The translations under genes were made by a program, and so were the position numbers. A DNA stretch of 64,000 nt from positions 88,141 through 152,140 of the forward strand of contig JAIXMR010000063.1 in the NCBI GenBank assembly GCA_025677835.1, given 5' to 3'. The notes under the pieces were generated by a model. That model worked only from the letters and a program-made list of their open reading frames with translations, had not been told where the DNA came from and made no database searches. Positions 10,405-23,800 of this stretch are shown in pieces (the first letter of the stretch is position 1; each line of letters opens with the position of its first letter). Source of the DNA: Sporodiniella umbellata. Taxonomy: Eukaryota; Mucoromycota; Mucoromycetes; Mucorales; Rhizopodaceae.

Positions 10405-12141
10405 ACCCTATGGCTTATGACTGCCACTGCTTCAACCAAGCAAAACATCCCAACACTGTATCTATCAAATAACTCTCTTAATAAACCAACGACGTATTCT
10501 GTTTTACTTTTAATTGCGTTCATCGCGTGTCTTGATGCACCATTGAAAGATATGGTTGCCTGCCATACTGAAAACAAGGTTTATCTCAAAATCCGTTACC
10601 AAAAACCAAACCATCGTATAGGTAGCATATATAGATGAACACTCGCAAATAGGACTTCCTCATAAAACAGTATTGGCTCATCAAACTGTCTTCAGGCCGA
10701 TTTTGCGATTCGGGTAGTACATTAAGCAACTTAAATTTTGCCATATTTGGATAATTTATCCTATTTAGCTAATTCACGTTCCGCCTTTGGAAATCCTTGG
10801 CATAGTCTCTAAAAATATACAAACGAGTTGTTTCTTTCTGTATAGGGACAATCTCTGAAGGCTGTATCGCGCCACTAGAAAGTAGTTGGGGTTTTTTTTT
10901 TGTTTTTTTTTTTTTTTTTTTTAAAAAAAAAGGCATTACTTTTGAGTATTTTACTGCTAGAGTAATAAATTATAGTACGAAAGCACAAAGTCAATGAAAG
11001 AATCTAAAAATGCAAGTTTTCTTTTTTTTTTTTTTTTTGGTTTATTGATCAAGCATAATAATCCAAAATACCTGAACTTTGTTATGTTTTATCTATAAAG
11101 CTTTCAGTCTGATTGTTGGGGACCCTTTTATCTTTTGAATCAGCGGACGACTCGCCTACAAACCCTACTCCTTTTTCCAACACTGTTTTTGGTTCCCTAT
11201 TGATATTCATGTTCCCTTCCAATAACCATTAGGCTTCAGAAGCTTCTACAGGCTGTGTTCTGTGCATTTTCAAGGTTGCTTCTCTTTAAGTAATTAGAGG
11301 GGCATAGGTCATAGTGGCTACAAAGCCGTTACAGAAATCTATAAGCTTATTACGTACTCTTTACGACTCGGAAAAATACCCGTAATCTAAATATCAGTTT
11401 TTTAGAACATTTGTTCAAGTAAGACAAAGAAAAGCTTACCATGACGCGTTTGTAACAAAACAATTTTCTATTTATGGTTCTTTTTTGACGTCAGCACTGA
11501 GCGCTTTGAACCTAAACTTTATTCTGAAAACAGAATACTCTATACTAAACACCCAAAATTTTGAAAAAAGCTGCACTATACTCTCTTCTTCTTTTTTTAA
11601 CTATTGGATTGTCACAAACCCATAGACTCAAATACAAACTACTCTAACGGATAAGATTTGGGCTTTTTTTTAAAAACATGTTTCCATAAACCCAGGAGGT
11701 ATACATTACTATTTAAACCTTTAAGCTATCTAGGTAATATTGTAACATCAGATAACTTTGGATCTTTTGTTTAAAGAGACAGGAGCTTTTTCATATGAAG
11801 CTGATCTGTCTAAGCAATCAAGTAAACAACAAACAAACAACCATAACCACACAAGCATTTTGTTTTTCTTGAACGAGGCAAAACGTGGAGCTGTTCTATA
11901 CTTACCAGTGTCTACGAAACAGTCCCAGTCAAAATACAGATACAGATTTGATGATGAATTTTTGATATTCATTGAAATTGAGTAAAGTTTTATTCGAAAA
12001 ATCAATGCCCTTGGGTTTAGAGCCTTTTTAAAAAAAGTATATACAACAAGGCAGCTTTATGTAGGATATGGTTTGAGGCCAATTTTAAGTTGTACTTAAA
12101 ACTAGAGTATGTGATGCTTGTAAAAAATAATGATGTTGCCC
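10405..12141. other. AT-rich spacer downstream of the Gag-like ORF
   Basis: No gene recognised. This is where pol would lie if the minus-strand Gag ORF at 12142-13521 belonged to an intact retrotransposon, but no protease, reverse transcriptase or integrase motif is visible in any frame and I could not see obvious long terminal repeats. Open frames here (for example 11748-12005 minus and 11758-11985 plus) overlap antisense and look like chance. T/A runs sit near 10892-10931 and 11023-11038. Confidence 0.5.
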
Positions 12142-13521
12142 TTAATTTAGATTCCTAGAAGCCAACGCTTTTGCATTTTCTTTTTTACAAGTGGGGTTTT
12201 TTTGTCGAGAGATAGAGTCCTTAGCATTAGCGTTGCTTCCAGTGTTATCGCAAGAAGAGTTCTGCAAGTTGGCCTGCATTGCTTCATATTTTCCTTGACA
12301 TAAATGTCCCTCTACCCAAGGAGTATGACACCAAAAACAGAAATCGTCCTTTGCTTCGTGCAAAAACCTCCAATGTTTGTTGCGGTTCTTTTTAACACCA
12401 TTGTCGACTTCTTTTTTCTTTTTGCTCACAGAGGCGTTCTTGCCCTTGGTAATGGAACCGGGTTTGTTGATAGGGATACCCTTACTAGTAACGTTCTTTT
12501 TGTTATTGGATTTGACAATTTTTTCTCTTGGCATAGAGGGTACGAAACGACTAGCATTCTTCCACACCAAATCCATTAGTTCAAATGAAGTGTTTGGCAT
12601 CCCTGAACCGTACTTGTCCTCGTAAGCAATTTGGCACATTTGCCTGATTTCCGGTAGAAGGTTAAACCAGTAACACAAAGCTAATTCAACGCCATCATTC
12701 ATCCCTGATATCTTTCTTGACATTATAAATTTCCGATTGAAAGTACTGACCGGTTCATCCCATTTCTGAAGTCTTGACCATAAATCGGCTTTGGCATAGT
12801 AATATCTAAAGGGTGTATCCAAATAATCTAAAAAAAGAGATTCTGCTGTTTTCCAATCGTATGATTTGCCATGGAGGTTTTCCCAAAACCAAGAGCGCTC
12901 AGGAGTATTCAAACACACTGGAAGTATACTTTCCCAATGTTCGTCCATAGGCAATACACCTCCATTAAGTATGACAGCAAAATCCTCAAAGAAATCAAAA
13001 GCGCACTCGAAAACTTCTGCCTCCTTTTTAACAATTGGGCGATCCTTTAATTGCAAAAAAGGTAGGTACTCCGTTATACCTCTCACCTTTGGGCATGGCT
13101 TTGGCGGTACGGCCAGAAGACCACTCAGAGTCTTGATATAGAAGTTGGTCATATTGTACACATCTACTGCCTGCAAATAATTCTCAAAGATGTCCCGCGT
13201 CCAATCGGCGTCTGGGTATTGTACTGATTTAGTAACGTAGTTTTCGCAAGCTTCAATGCATCTTTCCTTGTGTTGAGAGAGGCGACTCTTGGCATGATTT
13301 AGAAGTTTAGCCTTTGGGTGTTCCGTGTCCACATTGTCAATGAGGGTAGAGAGCGGTTCATTTCCCGTCTCAGTACTATTTGAGATGACATGAGGAGAGG
13401 AGAGCGAATCGACAGAAGGTTTTTGGTTTGACATTTCGGTTGAACCTAAATCCATAAATGTAATACTTTGAGGAGAAAAAAAGCCAAATGAATAATTTGA
13501 GACTGCTTTACAACTGCCCAA
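12142..13521 (-). CDS. Retrotransposon Gag-like protein (orphan, no pol)
   Basis: Uninterrupted 459-codon ORF; start at 13521 or, more conservatively, the ATG at 13455. The middle resembles the retrotransposon Gag domain of Ty3/gypsy-type elements: WKTAESLFLDYL, then a segment with W..L..W in ADLWSRLQKWDEPVSTFNR, then YWFNLLPEIRQMC. Near the C-terminus, after a Lys-rich linker, there is a Cys/His cluster CFWCHTPWVEGHLC that looks like a modified zinc knuckle (C-x2-C-x7-H-x2-C rather than C-x2-C-x4-H-x4-C). No pol motifs lie downstream and no LTRs were recognised. The frame is open over its full length, so it is either a young fragment or a domesticated Gag. The element family is inferred. Confidence 0.6.
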   Translation of the reverse strand: MGSCKAVSNYSFGFFSPQSITFMDLGSTEMSNQKPSVDSLSSPHVISNSTETGNEPLSTLIDNVDTEHPKAKLLNHAKSRLSQHKERCIEACENYVTKSVQYPDADWTRDIFENYLQAVDVYNMTNFYIKTLSGLLAVPPKPCPKVRGITEYLPFLQLKDRPIVKKEAEVFECAFDFFEDFAVILNGGVLPMDEHWESILPVCLNTPERSWFWENLHGKSYDWKTAESLFLDYLDTPFRYYYAKADLWSRLQKWDEPVSTFNRKFIMSRKISGMNDGVELALCYWFNLLPEIRQMCQIAYEDKYGSGMPNTSFELMDLVWKNASRFVPSMPREKIVKSNNKKNVTSKGIPINKPGSITKGKNASVSKKKKEVDNGVKKNRNKHWRFLHEAKDDFCFWCHTPWVEGHLCQGKYEAMQANLQNSSCDNTGSNANAKDSISRQKNPTCKKENAKALASRNLN

Positions 13522-15892
13522 TCTGAGTACAATGTAAGCGCCTTGATAGTCTATTGTTGAAGCACAACTCGTATACTAAAAAGGCAATATCTCTATTATG
13601 TAGTAGCTACACTGCAATCAGCCACTGGCTCACGATATCAGATCTTTGATTTTTACTATTTATCATATGTCCTCAACACATTCTAGCCGCAGTACATAGT
13701 TCATCATAGTGGTTTTTGTTTTTGTCATCTAATTAGTTTTTATGTAATAGGGCATGTCTTATAAGCTTTATCCACAAAAGCTACCATTATCTTAAAGACA
13801 AGGCGATTGCTACAAACCATTACATTATTTTAAAACAAAGCGCTGGAAGACCATCATTTTTACAAGTATTGAAGGAAAAGATAGAGAACCAACAGGAATA
13901 AAAGAGAAGAGGTAGTTCTTCCATAGCTAAAGCATAGTATGTGCTTTGATAGATTAAATATGCAAACTCTGTTTTGGGATTGAGTTTTTGCTTGGTTGAC
14001 ATATATAACGCGAGCTCAATTATTCAAGTCAATTGGAAATATGATAGACGAATTGAATTACTGCAAGTTTAAGGTTTTTTTTCGCGGCTATCTCGGGTTT
14101 GTGGCTATAGTTAGGCCTTCCTCAATTCTACTGTACGACTTAAAGTTTTGCAACATGTTTTAGACTATCGGCCTCTTCAAAAATTAAGGTACGACTTTTA
14201 CTGCTGGATTCTATAATACAGTAAAGGAAAGAAAGAATTTTTTTTGTAAAGTAATATTATAACCAGGTTTATTTTTTAAATAGATAGATAAGCCTTAACA
14301 AGACATATGCCTTTAGACATAGATAGCGTAAAGAGATGTCAATTTTGATAAACAGAAAGCTTCAGTTGTTGACTACTCTTCAAAAAAAAAAAAAAAAAAA
14401 AAGTAGGTTATTCTCAGATAGTCTCAAGGTCTTGTGGTGTAAAATAGTCATTAGTAAAGCGATATTAGAAAATGAGGCTTAATTTTACTCATCTTGGAAC
14501 AGAATGAAGTAAAACGTTTTAAATACTCTATATATTTTTTTTTAAGGTCTTTGCAAAAGTTTGACTCCTATTAGAAATGGTGACAACCTTTTATAAAAAC
14601 AACACTTAAGCCTGGCTATTATTAGGTTTGTTTTGAAGCAATAGTTGGTCTGCCTGAAAAGTACAGGAGCTTTTAAACAATGCTACAGAATGAAAACAAA
14701 CTTCTCTAAACCTGTGTTTTTAATTGTATCCCATAGATAAAAGCCATAGCTGCTTTTTTTTTTTTTTTTTTTTTTTGTAATTGATATTAACAGAGAGAAA
14801 TTGTGATGACCGCATTCTTGTACTCAAGCGTTAAGCTGCTGGCAACACAAGAATTGATAGGCTAATTCGAAAAGATAAGCTGAAAATAGACCAACTGGCA
14901 ACAAAGTAGCCAGACTCCAAGTAATTTTTTTTATGCTGATTGTATATCTAACAATTCAAATTATGGCAGTGTATCAGAAAATAAGATATAAAACTTTGTG
15001 CTACAGACTGAAAGGTACGGCCAGAACCTGTTGCATCAATCTCACACCATCAACTTCATTGCCAAACAGGGTTACACAGCTCAAAAAAAATGTCGTAATT
15101 TTTGAGTTGTACATAATCGGATGTCGCTAATTTGGTATTCTGTTTTTGTATTATTGAAAAAAAAAAAACAACAAACAGTTAGGCTATGGAAACTGCAAGC
15201 TTTGTCGCGCCATTGATTTCTTTTTCCTTGCTAATTGAGACTTGCTGTATATAAGAAAAGACCAAAAAAAAAAAAAAAACAGCCCCTTGGTAGTTTAAAC
15301 ATAGTTGTAACGAAGAATACTTGATGTCTTTTGTTGATAGAATTCGAAACGTGTATGACATATTTTATATATTTATGAGCAAAGGCATTTATAAAAAAAA
15401 AAAAAAAAGCAAGACCTTCCTAGATCAATAGATACTTTTTTTTTTTTTGATGTCAAAGTCAAAAGACAAAGCCGTTTGATGGCGTTTTGAAAGTTCTAGA
15501 TGCCAAAAAGTGATCCATGCTCAACTGGAATTGATATGGGCGGTCTCTGAAAGCCTCAAGACAAGAATGATACTGACTTCAACTTTTTTCCCGGATTTTC
15601 CTTGCCGAGTAAGTATGACATCACCCTGTGTTCGCTATCGCCACAGATATGATAGTAATGAACATCTCGAAGGCAGAGTATAGTGAGGGCGAACTTACAA
15701 AATAAATAGCGCCCTGAATGTTCTTTGCTTTAAAAGGGTGCTGGTTTGTTTGCGGAAAAATAGAGATACTTGCATAATAGGGGGTTAAAACTCCATTGCA
15801 AATAATCCCGCTCTTTTTAACCCGTCTTTTGTTTTTTTGGGTTTTTTTTTTTTCGTTTTCGCTTTCGTTTCTCTTTTTTCTTTATTCCTCAA
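13522..15892. other. Long AT-rich spacer
   Basis: No gene supported over 2.3 kb. Homopolymer runs occur near 14382-14402, 14754-14776, 15156-15168, 15263-15279, 15392-15408 and 15436-15449. A 60-codon minus ORF at 13820-14002 (starting MSTKQKLNPKTEFAYL) is unassigned and probably chance. The last 60 bases before 15893 form a T/C-rich leader of the debranching-enzyme gene. Confidence 0.5.
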
Positions 15893-18800
15893 ATGGTTTC
15901 TTCACAAGACGCAACCGCAAAGACTCTTCCCAAGCTATACAATGTCATTTTAGGTGATGAAGGATCACCTATTCAAGACAAAAAAGTAAGAGTCGCGATT
16001 TACGCGAAAAAATACTAACAAAACTTGTAGTATGTGAGAATTCCCTTGGGTAAAGAGCAGGTCATTTTTCGATTCATTTTAGAACCTGGAACATTGGCTG
16101 CTAGCGGACGTCCAGTGTTGCATACAAATTATCCTGTAGAGGGCGAATATAAAAGAGACCACTTCCATACTGTCAAGTAAGTAGACTTTTGTACAGCTTA
16201 CCGCTAAACACCATTCTAGGTTCGTTCAAGATCCTAAATTGCTGCATGCTTACTGTGATATAAAGATAAGCGTTCCTGGGGCTTATCAGTATAAAGTGCA
16301 CTATGAGCAAGAAAAGGATGAGAAGGTATCTCAGATTGGTTACATCATTGCCGAGCCTCGCCTCCGTATGGGAAACAGTGAGAGTCTCTTGCCTTTGGAT
16401 GGTCTGAGTGTTTTGTCTATAGTACCCAAATGGATGGGACCTATAACTGAATGGAGAGATATTTTGGAGACAGTTGAATACAGTGGATATAACATGATTC
16501 ATTTCGTACCTTTACAACAAAGAGGTATTTCCGACTCACCATACAGTCTCAGCGATCAACTCGCTCTCGATGATGGCTTGTTTGATGCAAAAGACCGTGA
16601 AAGATCAAAAGAGGAGAAATTAGAGATTTTAAAGAATACGATTGGTGAGCTCCACAAAAAAGGAATATTCTGTCTTTCAGATATTGTTTGGAACCATACA
16701 AGCAATAGTACAGATTTTTTGCTAGAGCACCCTGAAGCAGGCTACAACCTGCATAATTCGCCTCATCTCGTTCCTGCTTACGAACTAGATACTGCTCTTA
16801 TTGAGCTTTCAGGGCAATTTGACCAACATGGCTTACCCAAAGAAATTCAATCGGAAGCTGACATAGACGTTATTATGGAGTTTGTCAAAAACAATACCTT
16901 CAAACAATTGAAGCTTTATGAATATAAAGTTATCGATGTGGAGAAACAGACTGATTTGATTCGTGGTGCTCTTAAGGACCGCGCTGAAAAACCAAATACA
17001 GATATATATCAAAATGTTCATACTTTGAGTGTAAAGGAACGTGTAGCTTTGTTTGGAAAAGACGTTGTTCAAGACGGAAACTTAGGCAAACGTTTCCACA
17101 AAACAATTAGTTTGTCTGCTGCTATCTCTTTTCTTCTGGCTTTTAATCAAATCAAGAGTATTGATGATGTTAACGATCACCAAATAGAATCCCTTGCTTC
17201 GTCTTTTGTCGGCCTTTTAAACGACTATAATTTACCTCTTTACGAAGAATATGATGAAGATTCCAGGATTGCTCTAGATAATATCAAAGGAAGATTGGTG
17301 TTTAATCGTCTTGCAGAAAACGGCCCTAAATTAGGTCCAATCTCCAATGAGTAGGTTGAGCGATTTTGGTTTCAGCAGTTTTTTTTTTAACCTTTCTCTC
17401 TTATTTTTTTTTTTTGTTTAGAAATCCTATTATTGAGAGCTATTTTACACGTTTGCAAGATCCTAAAAACACTCATCCTCCAGGAAGTATGATGCTTATT
17501 AGTAACGGATGGATTTGGAATGCCGAACCACTTAAGGATTTTGCTGGGCCTGGATCCTCATCTTACCTTCGTCGTGAAGTGATTGTTTGGGGCGATTGTG
17601 TTAAGCTTCGCTACGGAAAATCGCCTGAAGACAATCCATGGATTTGGAAGCACATGCGCGAATATACTGAGCAAGTAGCAAGTCTATTTCAAGGTATTCG
17701 TATCGACAACTGTCATTCTACTCCTATCCATGTGGCAGAATACCTTTTAGATGCTGCCCGAAATGTCCAACCGGACCTCTATGTTGCGGCCGAGCTTTTC
17801 ACTGGTTCTGCTGAAGTAGACAGTGAGTTTGTATCCAGATTGGGTATTCACGCTTTATTCCGTGAGGCAATGCAAGCTTGGGATACACATGAGCTCTCTC
17901 GTCTAGTCCATAACTACGGAGGTAAGCCTGTGGGAAGTATGGACGAAGAGATGGTTTGGGAAGTGGTCGACGACGAAGAACACAAAAAAGTGCTATCAAT
18001 TCCCATAGCAAGCGGAAATGCGCCTCGAGCGCTTTTCATGGACTGTACTCACGACAATGAAACACCCTTTCACAAGAGAACAGCAGAGGTAAAACTATAC
18101 AAACTGTGTAAAATTTGAAAGCGTGTAGTGGCTCATTCTGTTTTTCCTACATAAAGGATACTTTGCCTAATGCTGCTATTGTTGCTTTCAGTGACTGTGC
18201 TATTGGTAGCGTCAAAGGCTATGATGATATTTACCCTCAGCTGTTAGATCTTGTGAGGGAAAAAAGAAGATACGAACCTCATCTTTCCCACAAAACAGGA
18301 ATTATTGAAGCCAAAAGAAAGCTCAATTTACTCCATCACAAGATGTGTTTAGAAGGATATTCCGAGGTTCATGTGCACCAGGAAAACGATTTCTTACTTG
18401 TTCACCGTCAACACCCTGGATCCCAAAACGGCTATTTGCTCATCTCTCGTACTGCTTTTCCAGGCCAGGGCACTGGTCATTCTCCCATTCGCCTTCGTCG
18501 GTCTACAGTGGAGTTCGAGTTTGCCTACTCTTTAAAAATTGATGGAAAGAAGGCATCTGGAAAGGAGTACCTCCAAGGCTTACCCGCTCATCTCGAAACG
18601 CTGGACCACCCTCATGTCGCTCACGGAGAAGATGAAAAGGGTCAATACGCAGAAATTATCCTTTCCGATAGCTTTGTGCCAGGTTCTATCTGTGTCGTTA
18701 AAACTTCAATTGGTGACAAGTATGCCAAGATCCATAAGCTTGTAACAGAAATCGATGATAATGTGGTTTCTGATCTGACTCTTTTGGACTGCAATGCAAT

Positions 18801-20634
18801 CCTGTATCGCTGTGGGAGCGAGGAGGGTGCCAGTACTTCAGGTGACGGTGTCTATAATGTTCCAAATTACGGCGAGTTAGTTTATGCTGGTCTCCAAGGT
18901 TTTATGTCTGTTCTGACGCCTATTATGGCTAACAACGATTTGGGGCATCCGTTGTGCGACAACTTGCGTGCTGGGCTTTGGACAGTTGACTATATTGTCC
19001 ACCGTTTGAAGATTTATCAGAAGGACTCCCCTCAGCTGGGTGCTTTAATTGAATGGTTCGAGAGACGACTTGATTTACTTCGCACGTTACCGGATTTCTT
19101 GGTTCCTAAGTACTTTGCGCTGACTATCAAGACTGCCTATGACCAAGTATGTGCTCATGCCCTCAGTCTTATGTCTCCCTTGGTGCAGAATGGGGACAAG
19201 TTTATTCGTCGACTTGCTATGACTAGCGTTCAGATGTTGGGCTCAGTACCCAATGCTGGCTTGAGCCCTCTCAAAACTACATCTTCATTGGCTGCTGGCT
19301 TGCCTCATTTTACTGTACAACATATGCGTGTATGGGGCCGCGATGTCTTTATTTCTTTGCGTGGCATGTTGATGGTAACTGGCCAATTCGAATCCGCTAA
19401 AGAGCACATCATTTCATTTGCTGGCTCTCTGCGTCATGGTTTAATTCCCAATCTACTGGATTCTGTTCGCTATCCTCGTTACAACTCGCGTGACTCTGTC
19501 TGGTTTTTCTTGCAAGCCGTACAAGACTACTACAAGTTAGCCCCAGAAGGAGCTTCGATCTTGAAGGCCACAGTTCCTCGTCGTTTCCCCAAGGACGATA
19601 GTTTTGTTGAAGTAGAAGAAGGGTTTAAGTATTCAGTAACCGTAGCTGAATTAATTCAGGAAATCATGGAGCGCCACGCACGCGGTCTTCACTTTAGAGA
19701 ATACAATGCTGGGCCTTCTATTGACTCACAAATGACTGACGAAGGATTCAACATTGACATTGAAGTAGATTGGGAATCAGGTGTACTTGTAGGAGGTAAT
19801 ATCTGGAATTGTGGTACCTGGATGGACAAGATGGGCGAGTCCCCCAAAGCTCAGAACAAAGGATATCCTGGTACACCCCGAGATGGTGCACCTGTAGAAA
19901 TAACCGGTCTCTTGAAGAGTACTTTGCGATGGATAAATGAGCTTATAGAGCGTAAAGAGTTTGAATGGAATGGAGTAAATCATATTGGTTCTGAAGATAA
20001 GACTGTCAGCTATAGAGAATGGAACGATCTCTTGCAGCGTAATTTTGAAAGAGTCTACTATATTCCCCAAGATCCTAGTCAAGATAAAGATTATGATCTG
20101 ATACCCAAGATTGTAAACCGACGTGGTATTTACAAGGATGTCTATAAGGCTACCCACGCTTACAGCGAATACCAATTGCGCCCCAATCTTTTTGTCGCTA
20201 TGGCTGTAGCCCCTGAACTTTTCCAAAAGGAACATGCTAAAGAGATGATTCGCTTAGGTAAGGAGGTATTGTTAGGTCCTTTGGGAATGAAAACGCTTGA
20301 TCCTTCAGACCAACAGTACCGCCCTTACTACAACAACTCAGAAGATTCAGAGGATTTCCAGACGTCTAAAGGAAGAAATTACCATCAAGGTCCTGAATGG
20401 CTTTGGCCCTTGGGTTATTTCTTACGTTCTGCTGTTCATTTCGATGCTCTTCCTCCTCAAGATGTTGTTCGTGCTTTACGTCCTCATCGAAAGTATATTG
20501 AAGAAAGTGTCTGGCGCGGATTACCAGAGTTGACCAACAAAGATGCTGAATTCTGCCCTGACTCATGCGCTACACAAGCATGGTCTGCAGGCACTTTATT
20601 GGATTTGCTTCATGACTTGATCGAAGGTGCTTAA
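15893..20634 (+). CDS. Glycogen debranching enzyme (4-alpha-glucanotransferase / amylo-1,6-glucosidase)
   Basis: Bifunctional enzyme that moves maltosyl/maltotriosyl units from glycogen branches and then hydrolyses the alpha-1,6 glucose stub. Predicted 1504 residues, near the eukaryotic family length of about 1530. Five exons in phase: 15893-15985, 16031-16176, 16220-17350, 17422-18088, 18157-20634; introns 43-71 bp. In the glucanotransferase half, SDIVWNHTS, GIRIDNCHSTP (catalytic Asp) and YVAAELFTGS (catalytic Glu) are visible. The C-terminal glucosidase half shows HMRVWGRDVFISLRG, RYNSRDSVWFFLQAVQDY, GGNIWNCGTWMDKMGES and EWLWPLGYFLRSA. The internal site near 17350 uses a GTAGGT donor; without splicing the frame stops at once. 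Codon use is more C/G-ended than in neighbouring small genes, as expected of a highly expressed metabolic gene. Confidence 0.95.
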
Positions 20635-20866
20635 AATAGCAAATCATTCACAATAATAATAAAAGCCAATACTAAAAAATATTTAATATTTATATATTAC
20701 CGATTTCTGTTTATCAATTTGTTTTGCCCCATTGATCTTTGGAGCCAATACAAAGTCGATATTTGTAAAATCAAAAAAGGGTAATAGACTTAGTTTTTAT
20801 TTTTTTTTAATCGAATTAGGAATATAAAAATACAATAGTAGGCAGGGGAATGAAATGAACAATGAA

Positions 20867-23800
20867 TTATTTTTGGCTACAGCTGCGTAGGAAACCTAAG
20901 ACTAGGGGGACCATTGAATTTCGGACGACCAATTGAATAATTTCATGACCTCGTTTGGTTACTACATTCGCCGCAGTACTTGTTGAAAGATTTGAGGAAC
21001 GATCTACAGCTTTAGGTAATAGTAGTTTCATGACTCTACCATGTCGACCGCCAATGTTTGAGGGTATATCATCCAAAAACTCTTTTGTTGTTTCATTGTC
21101 TTTCAGATGTGACAAATCTGCATCAGGTGTAGAACCTGCTGCTGTATTGAGGTTGAGGCTGTGCATGGTGTGTCTGTTTTTTGATCGGGCTGTACCCTTT
21201 TTTAGCTCATCTGTCAATAAAATTTCTTTCAAGACCTGTAGAGCTACTTTGGACTCAGAGTTTGGATATGTTTCAGCATAAGAATACTCGTTTTTGACAC
21301 CATTCACATAACCACTTAGTTTTTTCAGCGCCTCCAGCCATTGAGTTCTTTCTTCTGCAGTCTCGACACTAAATACATACAGTCGGCTTACCATCCCTCT
21401 TTCGCTAGGATCTTTCTCTTTGGCTGAAGCATTACTATCTTTTCTCGCATTGCTTTCCTCTTTTTCTTGTACGGCACCTTCCATAAGTTTTTTGTCCAAG
21501 TGCTTGAAGCCAACCTGAAATGTATAACGCATAAAAGGGCGTTCAATGATTAACGTTTTGGTTCTGGGCAGTGTGGGGCTCACGTAGTTTCCTGCGTTCT
21601 CTCCAGACTTTATAAACATCATCGAGGTGCGACCTAGTGTATTTCCGGTGATAGTAAAGGACTGTAGGCAAGAATGAGTAAAATCCAAGACGTTGGGCTT
21701 GAAAACCAGATCCTGACCTCTCAGCTTAATTTGAAGACCTTTGTCCGGTGCAGGTATTGAGATAGTAATAGGGTCAGAAGGAACTCCTTTGGTAAGACGT
21801 GAGGGAAGCCTGTGAGGAACCACAGTGATCACAACGTCTTGTAAAACATCGGTGTCTGATGCATCTTGTACTTTGTTGTCCCATCCAGTCTCTAACCGTT
21901 CTTGTTTAATTGACTTGTACATTTCCTCCATAAATTCACGAGGCACAAGGTGGTATTGATCGTAGTAGTTCCATCTTTCCAAGAACTCTGAGATAGTGGG
22001 CATAGTAGACCCTTTGGCTCTTAAAGACACGATATAATGAAGAGGCTCAATGGTTACACTCTGACGGCTGGCATCTTTCGCTATGAGAGGGGAAGGCTTA
22101 TCTCCCTTCATAAGCTGGTGTAGCCTTTGATAGTCCACCATACTCATTTTTCTTTTGGTCTGTCTACCCCTTCGTTCTTTTGCTTCACGTGCATGCCAGA
22201 AAACATCTTTTTTCGAGGTCGCGTCAAACCACAGTTCAGCGTTTAAAAAGAGAGTGGCTACCACAACTTTGACAACCATGTCTTCATGAAATTTGACCAC
22301 GTTCTGGTTAGCATCGTGCCACTTTTTAGCAAACCTTTCAATCAAGTACTCTAGGTCTTTCCATACACCTGGCAGTTGGAATGTAGTCAGTAGAATCCGA
22401 AGGGCCTCATCCAAACGAAGTCCCACCAGTCGGAAACAGTCCAAAAAGGCATCGTATACATCTGAGTTTTCCTTTTGAGCAAGGTAAGAACCCAACTGGC
22501 TTCGATTGAGATCTGGCGTCTTGAAAAGAAAGTTGGCAATATTCAGATGATCGTTGGTTAATGCGCCTTTATCAATTAAATACTGAATACCAGTTTCTGC
22601 GTTTCCTTCGAATTTGCGTAATGCAGTGGCCATGACAGGATGCATCTTTCGGGGAGGCGGTAGAATTGGCTTACCATCTGTATCTATTTTGATTATTGGC
22701 TTACTGTTCAAAGAATAATAATCGTCTTTAGAGATATACAAAGTCAATTTTGAAAGCTCAACAATGTTCTTGACTTGAAATAATGAGTTTTTATCAGCCC
22801 GGAATCGGAACTTTTCTTTGCCTGATATTGCATGGTATTGAAGGCGATGAAGGCTGGCATTCGTGTTTGCTTTTATGGCGCTTGGATTGTTGTTGGTACT
22901 GCTGTTACTGCCAACTATAATATTTTCGTCCATAATCGGTTTACAAATCAAAAGGAGATCGTTGAATAGAAAAAGATATCGATCTTTGACTGTATTTGCA
23001 TTGACAACCTGAAAAACAGGTGTATGCAAGAGGTGTTTACGCTGTGGCGAGTTCAAGGGCTTAGGTTGTTTGAGAGGTAGGTTCGTTTCTGTTTTTTTTT
23101 TCGGTGGTGTGGTTAATAAGTTTCGAAGCCGCTCTGTAGAAGGGGACAAAGTGATTTTTTCTTCCTCTCTCGTCTTCTCGTTGCGTCCCGAGAGTTCATC
23201 GTATACATCTTGGTGATAGTTTGAAAGCTTCAGACTGTCTGTACTGTCTGTGGAGGGTGGGAAAGATAAGGGTGATCGAGAGCGTCGGCTCCTCGGGTGA
23301 TGGGGTGAAAGTACTTTGTGTTTAAAATCCCCTAACGAAAGTGATACAGGAGACCCCTCTTCATCGTCTGAAAGCTCAATATCGCTATCTTCTGCATTGG
23401 GTTTCTCTTTATGGGTAGAAAGTTTAGGTTGGTGAGAGGCATATTTCTTCTTATGCCGACTGTTGGTTAAAAACTCTGGTGAAGACAGTACAGCATCTTC
23501 TTCATCTCCATTGTCAGCTTTGAGATTATGTTTTTCTTTTTCGTAACGGTGTCTTAAGGACTTATATAGGGGCCCGTCCTGATGAAAATTGGAAGGATCG
23601 TTTGCTGAGAATGAAGGTGTAATGAAAGGCGACATGCCATAGTAGGTATCAAAATCGTAAGAACTAGGTGAGGATGAGTCTTCAGACAACCGTGATTTAT
23701 CTAAAGTTGAGAACGAGGTAGGGACAGCAACACCTCTGTCAATTAATCGCTGCGTAAATGAAGGGCCATTATTGGTACTGAGGGGGCTCGAGATTTTCTT

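Noticed and set aside
10417..10638. 73-codon plus ORF after the CYSTM gene
   Set aside because: No recognisable composition or motif; begins only 12 bases after the CYSTM stop, probably in its 3'UTR.
12304..12625. Plus-strand ORFs of 82-91 codons
   Set aside because: Antisense shadows of the Gag-like ORF.
19777..20235. Minus-strand 152-codon ORF
   Set aside because: Shadow of the glycogen debranching enzyme coding sequence.
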